Assembly: GCA_050183765.1 (NCBI GenBank)
Contig: JBFXAZ010000013.1
Span: 1-64,000 of the forward strand
Length of the DNA stretch: 64,000 nucleotides
From: JAFAZJ01 sp050183765
Lineage (GTDB): Bacteria > Pseudomonadota > Alphaproteobacteria > Reyranellales > Reyranellaceae
Reading direction: 5' to 3'
Positions within the stretch are counted from its first letter, which is position 1; the number at the start of each line of letters is the position of its first letter. Shown one piece after another: positions 34,350 through 42,177 of the stretch. The position numbers and the translations under genes are program-made. The notes beneath the pieces are model-generated. The model did no database searches and was not told where the DNA came from. It saw only the letters and a list, made by a program, of their open reading frames with translations.

Positions 34350-35206
34350 GTCCCGATTCCGTGGGCGGTCCCTCTTCGGCGGACGCCGCCAGTCGCGCCT
34401 CCGGTCTGATGGCCGGCCGCCGCGGCCTGATCATGGGCGTGGCCAACGACCGCTCGATCGCCTGGGGCATCGCGCGGGCCTGCCACGCCGCCGGCGCCGA
34501 GCTCGCCTTCACCTACCAGGGCGACGTATTCGGCCAGCGCGTCAAGCCGCTGGTCGGCAAGCTGGGCGCAAAGCTCGTGCTGCCCGCCGACGTCGAGGAC
34601 GATGCCAGCCTCGACCAGCTGTTCGACACGCTGAAGAAGGAATGGGGCCGGCTCGATTTCCTCGTGCACGCCATCGCCTATTCCGACAAGGACGAGCTCA
34701 AGGGCCGCTACGTTGATACCAGCCGCGCCAACTTCCAGCGCAGCCTGACCATCTCCTGCTTCTCGCTCACCGACCTGGCGCGGCGGGCGCAACCGCTGAT
34801 GACCAATGGCGGCAGCCTGATCACGTTGACCTACGGCGGCGCGCGCCATGTGATGCCGAGCTACAACGTCATGGGTGTCGCCAAGGCCGCGCTCGAGGCC
34901 AGCGTGCGCTACCTCGCCGCCGACCTCGGCCCGCACAAGATCCGCGTCAACGCCATCTCGGCAGGCCCGATGCGCACGCTCGCCGCCGCCGTGATCGGCG
35001 ATGGCCGCTACGTCTATCGCACGACGCGCGAAGTGGCGCCGCTTCGCCGCAACATCGACCAGGCCGATGTCGGCGGCGCCGCGCTCTACCTGCTGTCGGA
35101 CCTGTCGGCCGGCGTCACCGGCGAAGTGCATCATGTCGACGCCGGCTACCATGTGATGGGTATGGCGCCGCCTTCCGCGGCGGTTGGCGGCAGCGGCGAG
35201 GAATAG
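34346..35206 (+). CDS. fabI: Enoyl-ACP reductase
   Basis: A 286-residue NAD(P)H-dependent enoyl-ACP reductase that completes each fatty acid elongation cycle. It carries the GVANDRSIAWGIA dinucleotide motif and the catalytic Tyr173-x6-Lys180 (YNVMGVAK). A 20-residue N-terminal extension (PSSADAASRASG) is unusual. ATGA overlap with fabB makes translational coupling certain. Confidence 0.95.
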   Translation: MSPDSVGGPSSADAASRASGLMAGRRGLIMGVANDRSIAWGIARACHAAGAELAFTYQGDVFGQRVKPLVGKLGAKLVLPADVEDDASLDQLFDTLKKEWGRLDFLVHAIAYSDKDELKGRYVDTSRANFQRSLTISCFSLTDLARRAQPLMTNGGSLITLTYGGARHVMPSYNVMGVAKAALEASVRYLAADLGPHKIRVNAISAGPMRTLAAAVIGDGRYVYRTTREVAPLRRNIDQADVGGAALYLLSDLSAGVTGEVHHVDAGYHVMGMAPPSAAVGGSGEE

Positions 35207-35245
35207 GCGGCAAGGGCCGCGCACAACAGTTCGGGACGTTCTGCG

Positions 35246-36631
35246 GTGAGCGAGAGCGAGGCGATCATGCCGGCGCCTTCCGCGCCGTCGGCGGCCGCTC
35301 AAGCGGTGGCTGCCGCGCGGCGTACGCGTCCGAGCTTCGACGAGACGACAGCGTTTCTCGAAGGACGCGCCGGCGTGCGCTTGCGCTCGCTGGTGCAGAT
35401 TCGCTGGGTTGCCGTCGCCGGCCAGGCGGTGACCGCGGGCGCCGTTCACTGGGGCCTGGGGTTCAAGCTGCCGGTGCTGTTCGTGTTCGGCACCATCGGC
35501 ATGTCGGCCCTGCTCAACCTGATCTTCGAGCTCGGCCGGCCCTCCAGCGCACAGTTGCGCGACCGCGAGGCCGCGGTCTTCCTCGGCTTCGACGTGCTGC
35601 AGCTCACCCTGCTGCTCTATCTCACCGGCGGCATCGCCAATCCCTTCGTGCTGCTGCTGCTGGCGCCGGTCGCGGTCGCCGGCTCTAATCTGTCGCGCCG
35701 CAGCGTCACCGTGCTCACCGGGCTCAGCGTGCTGTGCACCGGACTGGTCACCCTGTTTCACCTGCCGCTGCCATGGGACGGCACGCCGCCGGTCCTGCCG
35801 CCGATCTTCGTCATCGCGGTCTGGCTGGCGGTGACGCTGTCGATCGTGCTGATCGCGCTCTATACGTGGCGGCTCGCCGACGAGAGCCGAAGGATGCGCG
35901 ATGCGCTGGCCGCCGTGGCGGCGACCCTGGCGCATGAGCAGCGCATCTCCGCTCTGGGCGCCCTGGCGGCGGCGGCGGCGCACGAGCTGGGCAGCCCGCT
36001 GTCGACCATCGCGGTGGTCAGTCGCGAGATGCAGCGCGAGGTCGAGGCCGACGATCCGCTGCGCGAGGACGTGGATCTGCTGGTCGATCAGGCGGAGCGC
36101 TGCCGTACCATTCTCGCACGGCTGAGCGTCGATCCGGTGGGCGACGTGTCGGACGCCTATACGGTCGTGCCGGTCCCCGCCCTGGTGGAGGCGGCGGCTG
36201 AGCCATGGAACGATGGCCGGGTGACGATCGAGTTCGAGGCCGGCCGTGCTGCCCCCTCGGCGCCGGAGGTTGCACCGGTCATGGTGCGTGGCCCCGAGTT
36301 CCTGCAGGGAATCGGCAACTTGGTGCAGAACGCCTGCGGCTTCGCCCAGTCGAAGGTCGTGATCAGCACACGATGGACGGCCGCGTGGGTCGAAGTGACC
36401 GTGCAGGATGACGGGCCGGGCTTTCCCGATACCTTGCTGGACGAGCTGGGCGCCCCGTTCCTGTCGACGCGCGGGAGCACCGACGGCCACATGGGCCTGG
36501 GCGTGTTCATCGCCAAGACCCTGCTGGAACGAACCGGGGCCATCATTCGTTTCGACAATCGCCCGCCCTCGGCAGGCAGCGGCGCCCGAGTCACGGCGCG
36601 CTGGAAGAACCCGGTATTCCGGTCTACTTAA
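35246..36631 (+). CDS. regB: Redox sensor histidine kinase RegB/PrrB-like
   Basis: A 461-residue membrane kinase: six transmembrane helices (about 50-210), then dimerisation/phosphoacceptor (His246 in AAAAAHELGSPLSTIAVVSREM-like box) and ATPase domains with DDGPGFP and GLGVFIAKTL. Two RegB/PrrB hallmarks are visible: the quinone-binding GGIANPF loop (128-134) between helices and the redox cysteine region AERCRTIL (Cys286). GTG start. Partner regA follows 54 bp downstream. These kinases respond to quinone redox state and control respiration and carbon metabolism. Confidence 0.9.
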   Translation: MSESEAIMPAPSAPSAAAQAVAAARRTRPSFDETTAFLEGRAGVRLRSLVQIRWVAVAGQAVTAGAVHWGLGFKLPVLFVFGTIGMSALLNLIFELGRPSSAQLRDREAAVFLGFDVLQLTLLLYLTGGIANPFVLLLLAPVAVAGSNLSRRSVTVLTGLSVLCTGLVTLFHLPLPWDGTPPVLPPIFVIAVWLAVTLSIVLIALYTWRLADESRRMRDALAAVAATLAHEQRISALGALAAAAAHELGSPLSTIAVVSREMQREVEADDPLREDVDLLVDQAERCRTILARLSVDPVGDVSDAYTVVPVPALVEAAAEPWNDGRVTIEFEAGRAAPSAPEVAPVMVRGPEFLQGIGNLVQNACGFAQSKVVISTRWTAAWVEVTVQDDGPGFPDTLLDELGAPFLSTRGSTDGHMGLGVFIAKTLLERTGAIIRFDNRPPSAGSGARVTARWKNPVFRST

Positions 36632-36685
36632 GGTCAACGGGCAGTCGCCCGCCGACAGCATTCGAAAGCGAGCAGGGGACGAACC

Positions 36686-37273
36686 GTGGCCAACCGCGAC
36701 GAGAAACCCGGCGCGGCCGCGACAGCGGCGGATGCCGGCGACGATACGGAGCGCAGCCTCCTGATCGCCGATGACGACCAGGCGTTCCGCATCCGGCTGG
36801 CGCGCGCCATGGAGCAGCGCGGCTATGTGGTGACGTCCGTCGGCTCGGTCGCCGAGGCGCTGGCGCAGGCGGCGTCGCCGCCGGCCTATGCAGTCATCGA
36901 CCTGCGGCTGGGCGACGGCAACGGGCTGGAGATCGTCGGCCCGCTGCGCAAGGCGCGTCCCGACATGCGCATCGTCGTGCTCACCGGTTATGGCAACATC
37001 GCCACCGCCGTCGCCGCGGTGAAGGAAGGCGCGGTCGACTACCTGTCGAAGCCGGCCGACGCCGACGCCATCGAACAGGCGCTGGTGGCGCACGGCAAGA
37101 AGCTGCCGCCGCCGCCGAGCAATCCGATGTCAGCCGATCGCGTGCGCTGGGAGCACATCCAGCGCGTCTTCGAGCAATGCGATCGCAACGTGTCGGAAAC
37201 CGCGCGGCGGCTCAATATGCATCGCCGCACCCTGCAGCGGATTCTCGGCAAGCACGCACCGCGCGAGCAGTAG
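36686..37273 (+). CDS. regA: Response regulator RegA/PrrA/ActR
   Basis: A 195-residue regulator: receiver domain (25-140, phosphoacceptor Asp72 in VIDLRLGDGNG, the family signature SKPAD at about 125) and a C-terminal Fis-type helix-turn-helix (about 155-190, CDRNVSETARRLNMHRRTLQRIL), identical in layout to RegA/PrrA. GTG start with AGGGGACG upstream. Co-transcribed with regB. Confidence 0.92.
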   Translation: MANRDEKPGAAATAADAGDDTERSLLIADDDQAFRIRLARAMEQRGYVVTSVGSVAEALAQAASPPAYAVIDLRLGDGNGLEIVGPLRKARPDMRIVVLTGYGNIATAVAAVKEGAVDYLSKPADADAIEQALVAHGKKLPPPPSNPMSADRVRWEHIQRVFEQCDRNVSETARRLNMHRRTLQRILGKHAPREQ

Positions 37274-37317
37274 GCCGAAGGCCCCGCAGGACGCCGTGTC
37301 CCGGGGGCGCAGACGGT

Positions 37318-38424
37318 TCAGCTCGGGCTGAGCGGCGTCGGGTCCGGCGGCTTGGGGTCGGCCTCGACGATCGGCGTGGTGGTCTTGGTCGTCGTCGTCG
37401 GACGTCCGGATGGCAGCCTGGCGAGCGCCCGGTCGATCTTCTCCTGCTCCTGGAGGCAGGTCGCATCCGAGGCGGCCGCGCCCGGCGCCGAGGCATCGAG
37501 CAGGAAGGAGGAGGGCTGGTTGGCCGGCTCGACGATCACGGCACCGACCTCGATGCCGGCGGGGAAGCCGAGGGTCAGCTGGCCACGATCGCTGTCGGTC
37601 TCGAACACGATCGCCGGCGCGCTGCCCGGCAACAGGTTGGCGGCGGCCACCGCCCGATCGCGATCGTCGCCGACCAGCACGCCACGCTGCAGCCAGCGGT
37701 TGGGAGAGACGGCCAGCACCTCAAGCACACGGCCGTTCACCTCGATGCTCGATCCGAAGGGCAGGTGCTCTGCCTGGACACGCTGCTGCGTCGAGCCCAA
37801 CAGGATGACACGCAGGCGGCCCTGCGGTACCGCGGTCTTGAAGGCGCGCACGTCGAGAAGCGAGTCGCCGGTCAGGACATAGTTCTCGATATAGAGCGCG
37901 CCACGCGGGCCACCAGCGATACGGCTGTCGCCCGGCACGATCGGAATGGCGCCGGCCGAGGGCTGGGTGCCGCGCGGCTGGAAGTCGAAGGCGAGCGAGC
38001 CGGCAGGCATGCTCCAGCGCTTCACGCCCACGGCATTGATGAGATAGGCCGAGCAGACGTTGCTCTTCGCCATGCGCGCCACGTCATGTGCCGGCGACTG
38101 CGCGACGGTGGCCGTGCCCAGCGACTGACGCCCGGTCTGGCAATCGCCGCGGCGGCAGCGCTCGTCGATCGCTTCAAGCAGGCGTATCGCCCGGGCACTG
38201 GTCTGGGCACGATCCCCGAAGGTTGGCCGCTCTTCGCCCCGGATGAAGTCGTCGGCCTGCTTGCGCCAGCCGGCATCGTTGCGCGCGGCACCCTCGACAA
38301 TGGCGCTGATTTCGCGGCCATCGCTGTCGGGTGTCGCGGCGGCCAACTGCGGGGACTGCGCAGCGGCGCCAAAGGCGACAGCGACAAGGGCGGAACAGAT
38401 CGGGAATAGAGCGCGCAAATTCAT
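37318..38424 (-). CDS. Exported protein of unknown function, paralogue 1 of envelope export locus
   Basis: About 368 residues, signal peptide MNLRALFPICSALVAVAFGA..., cut after AAQ. No known domain seen by eye, but the protein is clearly paralogous to the product of 40702-41769: shared GDRAQT..RA..L..ERC(R)xGxC, CSAY, AFDFxPR, GDSLLDVRxFK, LLPGSAPAIVFE, EVGAVIVEPANQPSSF and CLQEQEKIDxxLAxLP, with the same three groups of cysteines. Tail is Thr/Pro-rich. The last gene of the minus-strand group, 223 bp after the Wza-like gene. Alternative TTG start at 38445. Function unknown. Confidence 0.8.
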   Translation of the reverse strand: MNLRALFPICSALVAVAFGAAAQSPQLAAATPDSDGREISAIVEGAARNDAGWRKQADDFIRGEERPTFGDRAQTSARAIRLLEAIDERCRRGDCQTGRQSLGTATVAQSPAHDVARMAKSNVCSAYLINAVGVKRWSMPAGSLAFDFQPRGTQPSAGAIPIVPGDSRIAGGPRGALYIENYVLTGDSLLDVRAFKTAVPQGRLRVILLGSTQQRVQAEHLPFGSSIEVNGRVLEVLAVSPNRWLQRGVLVGDDRDRAVAAANLLPGSAPAIVFETDSDRGQLTLGFPAGIEVGAVIVEPANQPSSFLLDASAPGAAASDATCLQEQEKIDRALARLPSGRPTTTTKTTTPIVEADPKPPDPTPLSPS

Positions 38425-38445
38425 TTTGATCAATTCTAGGTTCAA

Positions 38446-38600
38446 TATCAGACTCTATAATATTGATTTTATTGTATTTTCGCCACAGGATTCTTTGGCG
38501 GTCAGGCGGGCAATTAAAATGCAATAATATCAATCATTTAGTGAGCTTTATTGATCTAAAACTACGGATATCCACCCGATGTTCGCACGCCACAAAGAAA
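38446..38600. other. AT-rich intergenic segment, probable promoter/control region
   Basis: About 155 bp of unusually AT-rich DNA (TTGATCAATTCTAG, TATAATATTGATTTTATTG, ATGCAATAATATCAATC) between the Wza-like gene and paralogue 1. The TATAAT run at 38455-38460 could be a -10 box for the minus- or plus-strand reading, but the orientation that fits the paralogue 1 gene is not clear. The base composition contrasts sharply with the GC-rich flanks. Confidence 0.5.
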
Positions 38601-38623
38601 ACGGGCCGGCAAAGCCGGCCCGT
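38597..38623 (-). terminator. Rho-independent terminator after the Wza-like gene
   Basis: A 10-bp perfect stem (ACGGGCCGGC / GCCGGCCCGT) with a three-base loop, followed on the minus strand by TTTT. It lies 24 bp past the stop of the Wza-like gene, so transcription of paralogue 1 would need its own promoter. Confidence 0.85.
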
Positions 38624-38646
38624 TCGAACTCGAATCGACGGATTGA

Positions 38647-39258
38647 TCAGAAGAACTTGCGCGGCACTTCGACGGTATCGCCCGGCAGGAGCGGCGTCTC
38701 GGCATTGCCCTCGAGCTTCTCCCCGGCCCGATAGATGATGGCGGTCTCGGTGCTGCCCCGGCGCTCGTAGCCGCCGGCCATCGCGACCGCCCCACGGACA
38801 TCCATACCGAACGAGAACGGATAACGACCCGCCTGGCGGACCTGGCCGAGCACGGTCACCGGCCTGTAGCCGACGACCTGCACGGTGACCTTGGGATCGC
38901 GCAGGATGCCGCCCTGGGAGAACTTGGCGCGGATCTCGTCCTGCACCTCGCCGACCGTGCGATTGCCGGCCGCCACCTCGCCGATCAGCGCGACGACGAT
39001 CTTGCCGCCGGCATCGACCTCCAGCTCACCGCCGAGGTCGGACTGGCCCAGCACGACCACCTTCACCTTGTCGCCGACGCCGAGCTTGTAGTCGAGGCCA
39101 CCGACCCCGCCGAGCTGCTTCGGTGCCGGCTTGCTGGGGCCGCTGCTCGACGAGGTATCGCACGCCGCCAGGGCGACGGCGACGAGGCCGCCCAGCAGCA
39201 GGCTGACCAGGAAGCGGAACGTGTCGCCGAAGCGCGTAAGGCTGTGCTGACTTGTCAC
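38647..39258 (-). CDS. Polysaccharide export outer-membrane lipoprotein (Wza-like, PES/SLBB)
   Basis: About 203 residues. A lipoprotein signal peptide ends in VALAACD (lipobox LAAC, Cys33). The mature chain has a polysaccharide export (Poly_export) domain (LDYKLGVGDKVKVVVLGQ, VGEVQDEIRAKFSQG, RDPKVTVQVVGYRPVTVLGQV) and an SLBB-like module (MDVRGAVAMAGGYE). It is short compared with Wza (about 380), lacking extra SLBB and the C-terminal helix, as in the short BexD/KpsD class. GTG 39258 gives a normal signal length; TTG 39279 is in frame upstream. Partner of the Wzc-like kinase at 46.2 kb. Confidence 0.88.
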   Translation of the reverse strand: MTSQHSLTRFGDTFRFLVSLLLGGLVAVALAACDTSSSSGPSKPAPKQLGGVGGLDYKLGVGDKVKVVVLGQSDLGGELEVDAGGKIVVALIGEVAAGNRTVGEVQDEIRAKFSQGGILRDPKVTVQVVGYRPVTVLGQVRQAGRYPFSFGMDVRGAVAMAGGYERRGSTETAIIYRAGEKLEGNAETPLLPGDTVEVPRKFF

Positions 39259-39303
39259 GATGAGATCATCCCGCAGCAATTTCCTACAAGCTGCGGGAAG
39301 ATA

Positions 39304-40698
39304 TCACAATTGTCCGCCGAGCGTTAGCAAGTAGCGGTTGTCGCGGTAGGCGAAACCCGCGGTATCCGAAACGCGGCGTTCGTGGACGTAGCGCGGTCCG
39401 ACGAAGACCTGCGGGATGATGTAGTACTTCGCGCCGATGTCGAAGATGAAATAGTTGTCGGTGCGATCGAGCGGGGTGGTGTAGTCGTACCGCTGCCAGG
39501 AGAAGCCGGCATCGACCAGCAGCTCGTCGATCGGCAGGTAGCCGACACGCAGCTGCAGGCCGGTATTGATGGCGTTGCCGGACGCCACGCCACCGACCGC
39601 CGTCCGGTACTCGGTGACGCCGCGACGACCTTCCAGCTCGACCGAGATCGTGTCGGTCGGATTCCAGTACAGGCGCGCGAGCGCCGACAGACCGCCGATC
39701 GACGACAGGCGCGGATCGCTGAAGCTGCGGCGGAAATAGCCGAGGCCCAGTTCAGCGGTCACGGTACGCGTGACGTCGTAGGCGATGCCGGCACGAATGT
39801 CGAAGCCGTGCGAGTTGCGCTGGAAACCGAACGGATCGACGGCGTTGTCGTAGCGCACCCACTGGTAGGACGGATCGATGAAGACGGACAGCTCCGGCGT
39901 GACCTTGTAGCCGAAGCGGCCGGCGACCTCGAACTGGTTGAAGTCCTGATTGGTGCCGCCCGTGCCCGTGACATAGGTCACGCGCTGGAAGCGGGGCCCG
40001 ATGCGGACAAAGAAGGGATCGCCGTTGTAGCTGACCGACAGCCCGGTGGTGAGCTGGTGCACGATCGAATCAGTGCCGCCGCCGAGCGTACCTGGCTGGC
40101 CGGGACCGAGATGGACGCGCGAGAACTCTGCCTCGCCGTTGAGCGCGAACTCGTCGTTGATGTCGAAGCGGCCACGCGTGCCGACCTGGAATGATTCGTA
40201 GCTCTGGCCGGTGTTCGAGACGACGCGCGCCAACTCGCCCAGCGCGTAGAACTGCAGGGCGTGCACGTCCCATTCGCTGTCGACGGTCACGCCCGGACGG
40301 ACGCGGAACACCCAGTCGCTGACACGGTTGGTATCCGTGCGGAAGATGTTGTCGTCGAATTCGACGTCGACGGCCAGTCGCGGGTGCACGACGAAGCTGC
40401 CGAGCGCGATGCCTTCCAGCTGGTCGCCGCGCGGCCCGCGCAGCACCGAGGCGTCACGCGCCGAGAGCTCCTGGACCTGGCCGCTGGGCGGCGCCGTCGT
40501 GCGCGAAACCGGCGCCGGCGTGGCCGGGCGCACGCCCGGCTGCACGCCGCTGGGCGGAGTCGTGGTGGTGGTCGTCGGCGTGGTGGTGGTCTGCGCCACC
40601 GCAATCGCCGACCACGTCACCACGGCGAGGCCGAGGGCGACGAGCGCGGTGCTCGACGCCGTCGGGAGGCCGCGCCGGAGCCAGGATGTCGGGTGCAT
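39304..40698 (-). CDS. Outer membrane beta-barrel protein (BBP2_2-like)
   Basis: A 464-residue outer-membrane protein. Signal peptide near MHPTSWLRRGLPTASSTALV..., cut after VAQ; then a low-complexity Thr/Pro-rich linker (about 36-65), and a barrel domain of repeated amphipathic strands (VEFDDNIFRTD, FAYRDNRYLLTLGGQL at the very end). The closing aromatic/hydrophobic strand fits a barrel insertion signal. BBP2_2 barrels are common in polysaccharide export clusters; here the gene sits between Wza-like and paralogue 2, 3 bp from the latter. Likely part of the secretion channel. Confidence 0.85.
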   Translation of the reverse strand: MHPTSWLRRGLPTASSTALVALGLAVVTWSAIAVAQTTTTPTTTTTTPPSGVQPGVRPATPAPVSRTTAPPSGQVQELSARDASVLRGPRGDQLEGIALGSFVVHPRLAVDVEFDDNIFRTDTNRVSDWVFRVRPGVTVDSEWDVHALQFYALGELARVVSNTGQSYESFQVGTRGRFDINDEFALNGEAEFSRVHLGPGQPGTLGGGTDSIVHQLTTGLSVSYNGDPFFVRIGPRFQRVTYVTGTGGTNQDFNQFEVAGRFGYKVTPELSVFIDPSYQWVRYDNAVDPFGFQRNSHGFDIRAGIAYDVTRTVTAELGLGYFRRSFSDPRLSSIGGLSALARLYWNPTDTISVELEGRRGVTEYRTAVGGVASGNAINTGLQLRVGYLPIDELLVDAGFSWQRYDYTTPLDRTDNYFIFDIGAKYYIIPQVFVGPRYVHERRVSDTAGFAYRDNRYLLTLGGQL

Positions 40699-40701
40699 CC
40701 G

Positions 40702-41769
40702 TCAGTTCCTGCTCACCGGCGGCGGCGGCGGGGGCGGCGGCGGCGGGGGCGGCGGATTGCGCGGCGGCGGCGACGACTGCGGCAGGGCTGCCAGCAGCTT
40801 GTCGAGCTTCTCCTGTTCGCGCAGGCACGAGTCGTTGGTCAGCACGCCGCTGCCGCGCGCCGTCGAGTCGAGCACCAGGGTCGAGGGCTGGCCGGCCGGC
40901 TCGATCAGCAGCGCGCCGAGCTCGGCACCCTGCGGGAACTGCAACTCGATGTAACCCTGCGTATTGTCGATCTCGAAGATGATCGAGGGCGCGCTGCCCG
41001 GCAGGATGTTGTTGGCGACGAAGACCTGCTCCGGCGTGCCCGTGGCCAGCGCGCCGCGCGGAATCCACTTGTCGGGACCGGCGGCGACGATGTCGAAGGG
41101 ACGGCCGTTGGCGATCAGGGTGCGGCCGAACGGCGAGGACAGCGCCTGCGCCAGCGGCCGCTTGCCGCTGATCAGCGAGATGCGCAGCATGCCGTTCGGC
41201 GCCGGCACCTTGAACGAGCGCACGTCGAGCAGCGAGTCGCCCGACGCCGGATAGGCGTCGTTGTAGCGCACGCCGCGCTCGCCACCCGTGATGCGCGCGT
41301 CGCCGGTGCGAATGGGCGTCATGCCAGGATAGACCGGCGCGCGCGGCGGGTCGAAGTCGAAGGCCTGGATGTTGCGCGGCACCGTCCAGCGGCGCACGCA
41401 GACCGTGTCGATCGGATAGGCGGCGCAAACCGCGCCGCTGGCGATCTTGGCGACGTCCTGAACGGCGGCGGCAAGGCCGCCGGGGCCACCTGGCGTGCCC
41501 GGGCTGCCGGCCGCGCCGCAGCCGCCGGTGCGGCAGCGCTCGTGCAGGTTCTTGATCAGCTGGACCGCACGATCGGTGATCTGAGAGCGATCGCCGGCGG
41601 TGACATTGCCGAGCAGGTACTCGCGAACCTGCGTCCGCCAGTCGCCGTTGTTGCGGGCGATGCGGTCGACGAGTTCGGACGACTGCGCCGCGGCGTGGCC
41701 GCACAGCACAACCGGGACCACCAAGGCAGCGGCCCAACCGGAAAGAAAGTTGCGTAGGGAGGCTCTCAT
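40702..41769 (-). CDS. Exported protein of unknown function, paralogue 2, with polyproline tail
   Basis: About 355 residues, signal peptide MRASLRNFLSGWAAALV..., cut after AAAQ. Paralogous to the 37318-38424 protein: same order of conserved blocks (ERCRTGGC, AFDFDPPR, GDSLLDVRSFK, NILPGSAPSIIFE, EPAGQPST, CLREQEKLD). Differences: a Gly/Pro-rich insert (GAAGSPGTPGGPGG, about 88-101) and a C-terminal run of thirteen prolines near the end, encoded by GGC/GCC-rich repeats at 40728-40753. The ATG at 41769 has AGGA nine bases upstream; the long upstream frame is AT-rich leader. Heads the minus-strand operon. Function unknown. Confidence 0.82.
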   Translation of the reverse strand: MRASLRNFLSGWAAALVVPVVLCGHAAAQSSELVDRIARNNGDWRTQVREYLLGNVTAGDRSQITDRAVQLIKNLHERCRTGGCGAAGSPGTPGGPGGLAAAVQDVAKIASGAVCAAYPIDTVCVRRWTVPRNIQAFDFDPPRAPVYPGMTPIRTGDARITGGERGVRYNDAYPASGDSLLDVRSFKVPAPNGMLRISLISGKRPLAQALSSPFGRTLIANGRPFDIVAAGPDKWIPRGALATGTPEQVFVANNILPGSAPSIIFEIDNTQGYIELQFPQGAELGALLIEPAGQPSTLVLDSTARGSGVLTNDSCLREQEKLDKLLAALPQSSPPPRNPPPPPPPPPPPPPVSRN

Positions 41770-42177
41770 CAAATCGCTTCCTGAAAATTCTTTTGGGGCA
41801 AAATTCGCCAAACGATTGCTACCTTTATACCAAAGGGGGGTCCACGAAGCACATAGAATTTTGCATTGGACGGCAAGAGACCCTGAACGAAACGGGATCA
41901 ATCGTCGAAAAATCGTCAAACGGACGTGATCGAACATTCGTCTGCGACTCCTCGTCGCGCGCAATTGGGCGGAAATTCTCGACGCGGCCTCAGAGCTTTT
42001 CCACATGCTATTGTTATCAGACGGATTTCTTGCCACTATGGACCGTTCGTCAATGGTTGCCGCAGCCACTCTGTGGTATCACTAACAAATTGCACGGATA
42101 CCGGAGATAGCGCGAGCGAGACGGTGACCGGCACCGTCCAGTAAAATCCCGCTGCGTCGCCGAGGTCGCCTGCGCAT
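41770..42177. other. Divergent AT-rich control region, no gene
   Basis: About 400 bp between paralogue 2 (minus) and the type I secretion ATPase (plus). It is AT-richer than the flanks. I see no conserved reading frame: short open frames here lack a start and codon bias. It holds a small palindrome (ACGGTG/CACCGT around ACCGG near 42121-42137) and probably the promoters for both directions; a regulator site is likely but cannot be named. Confidence 0.55.

Noticed and set aside
34235..37093. Very long minus-strand frame over fabB-fabI-regB-regA
   Set aside because: Antisense of clearly identified genes; composition typical of shadows.
37274..37317. Hairpin between regA and paralogue 1
   Set aside because: Imperfect stem and no T tract.
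41770..42110. Small open frames in the divergent control region
   Set aside because: No ribosome site, atypical codon use; likely random.
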